Part shown: piece by piece, positions 14,928 to 19,617 of the stretch
How positions within the stretch are numbered: the stretch's first letter is position 1
How the letters are laid out: each line of letters begins with the position of its first letter
Assembly: GCA_905201895.1 (NCBI GenBank)
Contig: CAJKPX010000037.1
Location: 1-19,617 of the forward strand
Direction: 5' to 3'
Source: an uncultured Eubacteriales bacterium
GTDB taxonomy: Bacteria > Bacillota > Clostridia > Oscillospirales > CAG-272
DNA: 19,617 nt
The notes under the pieces: generated by a model
The model's database searches: none
Told to the model about the DNA's origin: nothing
Seen by the model: only the letters and a program-made list of their open reading frames with translations
Made by a program: the position numbers and the translations under genes

Positions 14928-16118
14928 TCACGTCTCCTCCACCATTCGCGGCACATGACGCCAGAGCTGATCGGCGCCGTCGGCGGTTGGATGGCAAAGC
15001 GTCCAAAGCGACCACGCGCGTGCCTCCCAAGCCTCCTGGCGGCGAGCCTCCTCGCACTCGGGCAACTCGGTTCTGCGCGTAACAACCGTGATCCGCATCG
15101 AGCGCCGCCGCTCTGCGAGATAGGCGCGTCCCCGACTGTTGGCGGCAAGCAGACGCGTGTAGGCGGCAGGCGCGTGCAGCTCCTCCGCTCCGATCGAGGT
15201 AAGCGCAAAGAGGATACCGCGCTGCAGCCGCGCGATCGGATATTTCTTGGTGGCGGCAAGTGTGAGCAGCTCGGAAAGCGTCCTCGCACGCACCGATGCC
15301 TGCGACAAGCGATTTCCAAGCCCTCCCGAAAGCTCGGCAACCAGCTCAAGCGCATCGGGATCGGCAAGGCGAAAATACCCCAGGATCAGCCGCTCGGCAT
15401 AAGCGAGATCGGCGGGAGCCTCCAGGGCGGCATAGGTCTTGCGGCAAACGGACGGCAGATGCGGCAGAACCGCCACAGTCCCCTCCCGACGCCAAAGCGC
15501 ACGCAGAGCACTTGCCGAGGGATAGCCCTCATCCGAAAGCCCACTTTCGCGGTAGGCACTTCCCTCGCGCTTCACCGTGACGGGCAAAATATGAGAGGTA
15601 CGCGCGTTCAGTGCGCGCAGATAGGAAATTGCAAGAATATCGTTGGACGAGAGCGAGAGCTCCTTGCCCGCAAGCTCGGACAAAATTTCAAAAAACGCCT
15701 GTGCCGTTCCGCGGCTCTCGCCAACCGATGCGACGTAGCGCTCGGTAAAGACAGGCATCTCGCAGATGCGCGCCGCCTCGCGAAGGACTGCAAGATCACC
15801 ACACTCCGAGCCGAACCAGAGCTCGTCAACACCCACGCGGTCAAGGATATCCACACCCGCCGCGGCAAAGGTTTCAGCCCCCGACGCCGCATAGGGGAAC
15901 GGAAGCTCGATTACCAGGTCTGCCCCGCCTCGAATCACCGCCTCGGCACGCAGATAGGGGTCGGCAACCGCTGCCTCTCCGCGCTGCACAAAGAGGCCGC
16001 TCATCACGCAAACGATCACGTCCGCCCCCGACTCGCGCGCAGAGCGGATCAGATATTCATGCCCCGCGTGAAAGGGATTGCATTCGCAAACGATCCCAAC
16101 GGTCCTTTTTTTCGCCAT
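14928..16118 (-). CDS. tmcAL: tRNA(Met) cytidine acetate ligase TmcAL
   Basis: TmcAL (formerly YlbM) uses ATP and acetate to form N4-acetylcytidine at the wobble base of elongator tRNA-Met. The 396-residue protein begins with GIVCECNPFHAGHEYLI, containing the nucleotidyltransferase HxGH motif (His17, His20). It continues with VMSGLFVQRGE (38-48) and GADLVIELPFPYAASGAE, all typical of the family. The C-terminal helical domain is present, so length is normal. GGAGGAG precedes the ATG by nine bases. It is divergent from yceD-rpmF, as in many Firmicutes, and has its own promoter. A tRNA gene downstream is tRNA-Glu, not its substrate. Confidence 0.94.
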   Translation of the reverse strand: MAKKRTVGIVCECNPFHAGHEYLIRSARESGADVIVCVMSGLFVQRGEAAVADPYLRAEAVIRGGADLVIELPFPYAASGAETFAAAGVDILDRVGVDELWFGSECGDLAVLREAARICEMPVFTERYVASVGESRGTAQAFFEILSELAGKELSLSSNDILAISYLRALNARTSHILPVTVKREGSAYRESGLSDEGYPSASALRALWRREGTVAVLPHLPSVCRKTYAALEAPADLAYAERLILGYFRLADPDALELVAELSGGLGNRLSQASVRARTLSELLTLAATKKYPIARLQRGILFALTSIGAEELHAPAAYTRLLAANSRGRAYLAERRRSMRITVVTRRTELPECEEARRQEAWEARAWSLWTLCHPTADGADQLWRHVPRMVEET

Positions 16119-16167
16119 ATTCTCTCGCTCCTCCCCGTCTCCGACGTCGGTGTTTCATACTTTTTTC

Positions 16168-16196
16168 ATTATATCATAGCCGCGCGTGCTTGTCAA
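16168..16196 (-). promoter_or_regulatory. Consensus promoter of tmcAL
   Basis: On the minus strand TTGACA (16196-16191) and TATAAT (16173-16168) are both perfect and separated by 17 bases, with a TG extended -10 (TGATATAAT). The -10 ends 49 bases before the ATG. A 10-bp perfect palindrome CCGACGTCGG (16141-16150) lies in the leader and might be an operator. Confidence 0.9.
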
Positions 16197-16261
16197 CTCC
16201 GAGAAAAGAGGAAAAAATCGAAATATTCACCGCAAAATCGGATGGAAATGCAAAAAAACTA

Positions 16262-16290
16262 TTGACAAACGCAAAAAAAGCGGTTATAAT
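16262..16290 (+). promoter_or_regulatory. Consensus promoter of yceD-rpmF
   Basis: TTGACA (16262-16267) and TATAAT (16285-16290) are both perfect with a 17-base spacer, 45 bases before the yceD start. It fits high expression of a ribosomal protein transcript. Confidence 0.92.
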
Positions 16291-16335
16291 AATTAATGTC
16301 GCATTTTATGTCAATCGAAAGGAGAGGTGAAATCG

Positions 16336-16860
16336 GTGATTTTGGATATGAGACCCATGCTTCGCGGCGAGGTCGATCACATTCACATCGACTACCTCTT
16401 AACCCCCGACCTTCCACAGGGCGCTGAATTCGATGGCGACGCCCACGTGGTGGGAGACGTAACCGACGAAGCAGGATATATGCACCTGCTGCTTTCGGTG
16501 AGCGTTTCTTACCGTGCAGAGTGTGCGCGCTGTTTGGAGCCCGTGAGCGGAAGCTTTGCCGTTCAGTTTGAACGGACGGTTGCCGCAGAGGGGACCCTGA
16601 CGGAGGAGCAGCTGGAGGAAAACGTGGACGAGTATGCCGTAATCAAGGACGGCAGGCTTGATCTCGATGAGGAAATTCGTGAGGAATTGCTCCTTTCCTT
16701 CCCCATGCGGTTTCTGTGCCGGGAGGATTGCCCGGGCTTGTGCCCCAAGTGCGGGAAGCCTCGGCGCGACGGTGATTGCGGTTGCCCCACAAGGGAAATC
16801 GACCCGCGCCTCGCCGTTCTGAAGCAGTTGCTTGACAAAAATGAGGAAGATGATCAGTAA
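16336..16860 (+). CDS. yceD: YceD/DUF177 family protein
   Basis: This small protein belongs to the DUF177 family that precedes rpmF in most bacteria; it is linked to large-rRNA accumulation and L32 expression in E. coli and plants, exact activity unknown. The product of 174 residues has the family cysteines: CARC near 63-66 and a C-terminal cluster with Cys128, 132, 136, 139, 148 and 150 (DCPGLCPKCG ... DGDCGC), probably binding zinc. Two in-frame GTG codons compete (16327 and 16336). The upstream GGAG is only two bases from the first, while AGGTGA lies five bases before the second, so 16336 is preferred and matches the family start (ILDMRPML). rpmF follows 46 bases later in the same transcript. 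Confidence 0.88.
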   Translation: MILDMRPMLRGEVDHIHIDYLLTPDLPQGAEFDGDAHVVGDVTDEAGYMHLLLSVSVSYRAECARCLEPVSGSFAVQFERTVAAEGTLTEEQLEENVDEYAVIKDGRLDLDEEIREELLLSFPMRFLCREDCPGLCPKCGKPRRDGDCGCPTREIDPRLAVLKQLLDKNEEDDQ

Positions 16861-16906
16861 ATTATGACGTGAAACATAAACAGTTCACGCAGGAGGAGGT
16901 GTAACC

Positions 16907-17101
16907 ATGGCAGTACCGAAGAAGAAAGTATCGAAAGCTCGCAGAGACAAGAGACGCTCCAACAACAGCAAGCTCTCCATGCCCGGCATGAACAAGTGTT
17001 CCAACCCCGCATGTGACGCATTCGTAAAGAACCATTGCGTATGCAAGGTTTGCGGCTTTTACAATGGCAAGCAGGTTCTGGACGTTAAGAAGGACGCTTA
17101 A
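16907..17101 (+). CDS. rpmF: 50S ribosomal protein L32
   Basis: The 64-residue protein begins MAVPKKKVSKARRDKRRS as usual for L32 and carries a zinc knuckle. The cysteines are at 31, 36, 46 and 49 (plus 44): C-x4-C-x9-C-x2-C. The usual first knuckle is C-x2-C, so this copy has two extra residues between the first pair. AGGAGGAGGTG lies just upstream with a spacing of about five bases, a very strong ribosome site. The transcript ends at a strong bidirectional terminator. plsX or fabH genes, which often follow rpmF, are not here. Confidence 0.96.
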   Translation: MAVPKKKVSKARRDKRRSNNSKLSMPGMNKCSNPACDAFVKNHCVCKVCGFYNGKQVLDVKKDA

Positions 17102-17112
17102 TGGATTAGACC

Positions 17113-17151
17113 TTGAAAAAGGGACTCTCGGTTTGAGAGTCCCTTTTTCAA
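17113..17151. terminator. Strong bidirectional terminator between rpmF and AraC gene
   Basis: A perfect 17-bp stem (17113-17129 with 17135-17151) around the loop GGTTT contains a central GGGACTCTC/GAGAGTCCC core flanked by AAAAA and TTTTT. Either strand gives a GC-rich hairpin followed by a T-run, serving both convergent genes. Confidence 0.93.
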
Positions 17152-17176
17152 TTTTGAAAGGCAAAACGCCTGATTT

Positions 17177-17965
17177 TCAGTGGGGTGCATTTTCGCCCTC
17201 ATCTCCCAGATAATGCTTGCGAAAGGCGGTGGGGCTCATGCCCGCATAGCGGTGAAAGGCGTTTGTGAAATAATAGGGATTGGTGTATCCGCAGAGCGCG
17301 GCGATCTCGGTGATGCTATACGGATGATTGAGCAGGAGCTGCTTGGCATATCGCAGGCGAAGCAGGATCAGATACTGCGAGGGCGTGGTGCCCAGCTCGT
17401 GTCGGAATTTCCAGATCAAACCGGTGTGGCTCAGATAAACGCGTGCGGCAAGCATATCCATATCAATCGGCTCGGCAAGATTTTGGTTCATATAGCGAAC
17501 GGTGCTCAACACCTCCTCGCTCAAGGGACGAAAGCTTGCCCTGTTTGTTTTTCCAAAGAGGTAATTCTCAACGAAAATATGCTCCACAATATGCGTGATC
17601 AGCTCGCGATTGTTCGGGATCAGAAAGGCTTGGCTCATGCTCTCAAAAATCGACGCCGTTTGCTCGGCAGGCAGCACCAGCTTGCAGGGTGGAAGCGAAA
17701 ATCGGAACGGATGCTCGGCGTCGGCGCGAAAGGAAATATGATAATAGGTGATGGGAGGCTCAAGGCTGCGCGAGAACAGCGTGCCTGTGGGAATAAAGGC
17801 GATCTCACGCTCATGCAAGAGAATCGGCTTCTTCCGCCCTTCGGGCAAAATGGAATAGGTGCCGCTCACAACCAGGATCAGGCTGTCCCATTGTCGGCGC
17901 AGTTCGGTCTGCTTAAATTTGGTCAGATTTTCCAAATGGTACTGATTGATCAGCTCGATTTGCAT
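17177..17965 (-). CDS. AraC-family transcriptional regulator
   Basis: The 262-residue protein has an N-terminal cupin-like sensing domain (about 20-100: SLILVVSGTYSILPEG, IAFIPTGTLFS, YYHISF) and a C-terminal AraC DNA-binding domain with two helix-turn-helix units. The first is around 168-190 (DMDMLAARVYLSHTGLIWKFRHELG), the second around 217-240 (SITEIAALCGYTNPYYFTNAF), followed by GMSPTAFRKHY. This class often senses sugars, but no ligand can be assigned. ATG 17965 has GGGAGG about six bases upstream; an ATG at 17989 would put that site inside the gene. It is divergent from the MATE transporter gene with overlapping promoters and may control it. Confidence 0.92.
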   Translation of the reverse strand: MQIELINQYHLENLTKFKQTELRRQWDSLILVVSGTYSILPEGRKKPILLHEREIAFIPTGTLFSRSLEPPITYYHISFRADAEHPFRFSLPPCKLVLPAEQTASIFESMSQAFLIPNNRELITHIVEHIFVENYLFGKTNRASFRPLSEEVLSTVRYMNQNLAEPIDMDMLAARVYLSHTGLIWKFRHELGTTPSQYLILLRLRYAKQLLLNHPYSITEIAALCGYTNPYYFTNAFHRYAGMSPTAFRKHYLGDEGENAPH

Positions 17966-18003
17966 TTTCCGCCTCCCAAAGTACTGCAATTTTTTATAGG
18001 TTT

Positions 18004-18032
18004 ATTATAATTTACTTTATGGTATTTGTCAA
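18004..18032 (-). promoter_or_regulatory. Consensus promoter of the AraC-family gene
   Basis: TTGACA (18032-18027) and TATAAT (18009-18004) are perfect hexamers separated by 17 bases on the minus strand. The -35 lies inside the region occupied by polymerase on the MATE promoter. Confidence 0.85.
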
Positions 18033-18039
18033 GTCTGTG

Positions 18040-18048
18040 TGATATAAT
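18040..18048 (+). promoter_or_regulatory. Extended -10 promoter of the MATE gene
   Basis: TGATATAAT (18040-18048) is a perfect extended -10; no good -35 is seen 17 bases upstream, which suggests dependence on an activator. Transcription would start near 18055, which rules out in-frame ATGs upstream of that point. Confidence 0.65.
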
Positions 18049-18088
18049 TAGCGTAGATTTTTTGAGAATGCAATGGGAGGGCTGCATT

Positions 18089-19450
18089 TTGGCAAAGAGA
18101 AAGATAGACGCAACGCAGGGGCCGCTGATCCCGCTGATCTTTTCCTACACGATCCCCCTGATCCTGACAACGCTGATCCAGCATTTCTTTGACCTGGTGG
18201 ACAAGGCGGTGCTCGGAAACATGGCGGACACCACTGCTGTGGCAGCGGTTGGTGCAACCGGCGGCATCACCTCACTTGTGATCAACGGCTTTGTGGGGCT
18301 TTCGGCAGGGGCCTCCATCGTGCTGGCAAGATACATCGGTCAACGCAACGAGGAAAAGACGCGAAAGACCATCGACACCGCACTCGTTGCAGGTTTTTGC
18401 TTTGGAATTGTCGTGGCAATCGTTGGCATCCTGCTCGCTCCCTTCTTCCTCCGAATCACAAATTGCCCCGAAAAATGCTATGAGGGTGCCTTGATCTACA
18501 TTCGGATCTACGTTGGCGCCGCTCCCGCGACCCTACTCTACAACTACGGCTCCGCGATCCTCCGCACGCTCGGAGACACACGCCGTCCGCTCACCTATAT
18601 CACGATCAGCGGTGTTTCCAACGCGGTGCTCAACGTTATTCTCTGTCTGATCCTGCCGCAAAAGGTGGCGGCGGTTGCAATCGCAACGGCAGCCTCCAAG
18701 GTGATCGCAGGTGCGCTTGTTTTGAACCGCCTGTGTCATTTCGATGACGCCGCACGCGTCTCGCTTCACCGACTTCGCCTCTCTCTTGCATCCTTTTTGC
18801 AAATTCTGCGTTTTGGTGTCCCCAACGCGATCACGACCCTGATCTTCCCACTCGCAAACCTGCAAATCACTCCGGCACTCAACAGCTTTGGCGTTGATGC
18901 GGTTGCAGGCAGCAGTGCATCGGCCTCGCTCACCACGCTGATCCAATCGGTTGGCACCGGCTTTTCCACGGCAACCACCACCTTTATGGGACAAAACATC
19001 GGAGCTGAGCAGAAGGAGCGCGTGAAAAAATCCTTTTGGTACTGTCTGGGCTTTAACGTACTGATCATGGGCACGCTCGGACTCCTGCTTGCCATCTCCG
19101 GCAGATTCTGGCTCCGACTTGTGATCGGCAATTCCTCGCCCGACGCGATCGACTACGGAATGGTACGCATGTGGTTCCTGACTGCGTTTTTGTTTGTGCA
19201 AGCCGCAATCAACGTGCTTCGGCACGCCCTGCTTGCATACGGTTATCCTGTTTTCAGCAGCATCAGCTCGATCGTTTTCACGCTTGGCTTCCGTGTATTC
19301 TGGATGCAGCTGATCTATCCGCTCTGGCCAACCTTCACCATGATCATGCTCTGCTTCACGGTCTCCTGGACGCTCAACATGCTCTTTTACCTACCGATCG
19401 TGCTCGTTCTGAACCGCCGCTACGATCGCGGTATCTACAAAAAAATATAG
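18089..19450 (+). CDS. MATE-family efflux transporter
   Basis: The protein of 453 residues is a multidrug and toxic compound extrusion family member, an Na+ or H+ coupled exporter with 12 expected membrane helices in two homologous halves. The first half shows PLIPLIFSYTIPLILTTLIQ, VDKAVLGN and AVAAVGATGGI...FVGLSAGASIVLARYIGQ. The second half begins near ILRFGVPNAITTLIFPLANL and has GTGFSTATTTFMGQNIGA. Substrate unknown. The start is inferred to be TTG at 18089 because GGGAGG lies eight bases upstream; the ATG at 18068 has no ribosome site, and the one at 18026 is upstream of the promoter. Divergent from the AraC gene. Confidence 0.92.
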   Translation: MAKRKIDATQGPLIPLIFSYTIPLILTTLIQHFFDLVDKAVLGNMADTTAVAAVGATGGITSLVINGFVGLSAGASIVLARYIGQRNEEKTRKTIDTALVAGFCFGIVVAIVGILLAPFFLRITNCPEKCYEGALIYIRIYVGAAPATLLYNYGSAILRTLGDTRRPLTYITISGVSNAVLNVILCLILPQKVAAVAIATAASKVIAGALVLNRLCHFDDAARVSLHRLRLSLASFLQILRFGVPNAITTLIFPLANLQITPALNSFGVDAVAGSSASASLTTLIQSVGTGFSTATTTFMGQNIGAEQKERVKKSFWYCLGFNVLIMGTLGLLLAISGRFWLRLVIGNSSPDAIDYGMVRMWFLTAFLFVQAAINVLRHALLAYGYPVFSSISSIVFTLGFRVFWMQLIYPLWPTFTMIMLCFTVSWTLNMLFYLPIVLVLNRRYDRGIYKKI

Positions 19451-19523
19451 GTTTTCAGGTCGCAGAGCCCCGACGAATCTTCCTTGTGGGTCATATGCAG
19501 GCTCCTATCCGTTTCTTATTCTG

Positions 19524-19550
19524 AAATAAAAAAAGCACCCATCGGCGTGC
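19524..19550 (-). terminator. Weak terminator candidate for a minus-strand gene beyond the window
   Basis: On the minus strand GCAC ... GTGC (19550-19535) with a small imperfect inner stem is followed by TTTTTTTATTT. The stem is short, so it is uncertain. No convincing plus-strand terminator for the MATE gene is visible in 19451-19617. Confidence 0.35.
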
Positions 19551-19570
19551 AATCAATATCCATATCTAAT

Positions 19571-19617
19571 CCGCCCTTCCCTCTCGGAAAGTTCTTGAAA
19601 GGGGTGGGGGTGCAGGG
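19571..19617 (+). repeat. Probable intergenic repeat, cut by the window end
   Basis: A CCCTTCC...AAAGTTCTTGAAAGGGG stretch followed by a G-rich end resembles, from memory, an intergenic repeat type (AAGTTCTTGAAAGGGG-GTGGGGG) frequent in Clostridia. Its second half lies outside the window and no second copy is visible here. Confidence 0.4.

Noticed and set aside
14544..16265. Long plus-strand open frame across tRNA-Glu and tmcAL
   Set aside because: It runs through the tRNA and two terminator structures and is antisense to tmcAL, which has clear family motifs. It is a shadow caused by GC-rich codon use.
1..19617. CRISPR array, prophage, transposase or defence genes
   Set aside because: No regularly spaced repeats and none of the genes show such domains; nearly all coding space is filled by recognised core genes.

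Overview
The window reads as a chromosomal, mostly housekeeping segment of a low-G+C-phylum but moderately GC-rich (mid-50s % by eye) member of the Clostridia, probably an Oscillospiraceae/Ruminococcaceae-type gut bacterium. Reasons: the conserved Clostridial order yicC-remA-gmk-rpoZ-priA-def-fmt-(yugP)-rsmB-rlmN-rsgA, the tmcAL / yceD-rpmF neighbourhood, Firmicute-type promoters (several exact TTGACA-17-TATAAT), strong AGGAGG ribosome sites, an exported SleB-family hydrolase, and intergenic repeat types I associate with these genomes. The species assignment is inference; no rRNA is present.

Layout. 1-307: no gene; a short inverted repeat and a second repeat-like intergenic element. 308-907 (+): a small class-3-type lipase, convergent with the minus-strand block across a bidirectional terminator (924-960). 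970-12367 (-): a 12-gene block. Its promoter-proximal part (yicC, remA, gmk, rpoZ, priA) starts at a TTGACT-17-TATAAT promoter. The second part (def, fmt, yugP-like protease, rsmB, rlmN, PASTA protein, rsgA) has a likely promoter of its own between priA and def. It covers RNA quality control, nucleotide metabolism, RNA polymerase omega, replication restart, N-terminal methionine processing, rRNA methylation and 30S maturation. 12489-13130 (-): a HAD phosphatase closed by a terminator whose 3' arm overlaps the next promoter. 13357-14235 (+): an exported SleB-type hydrolase. 14236-14574: a gene-free, increasingly AT-rich stretch with hairpins that leads into the promoter of tRNA-Glu(CTC) at 14575-14649. 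14650-14927: non-coding, with two terminator-like hairpins. 14928-16118 (-): tmcAL, divergent from yceD-rpmF (16336-17101, +). 17177-17965 (-): an AraC regulator divergent from a MATE transporter (18089-19450, +), with overlapping promoters. 19451-19617: no gene; a weak minus-strand terminator candidate and the start of another repeat cut by the window edge.

The most interesting point is at 2008-2778. The slot between rlmN and rsgA, which in Firmicutes normally holds a PP2C phosphatase (prpC/stp) and a PASTA Ser/Thr kinase (prkC/stk), holds only a small single-pass membrane protein with three PASTA repeats and no kinase domain. coaBC, often found between rpoZ and priA, is also absent. Otherwise the window is ordinary core genome; I saw no CRISPR array, prophage, transposase or obvious defence system.
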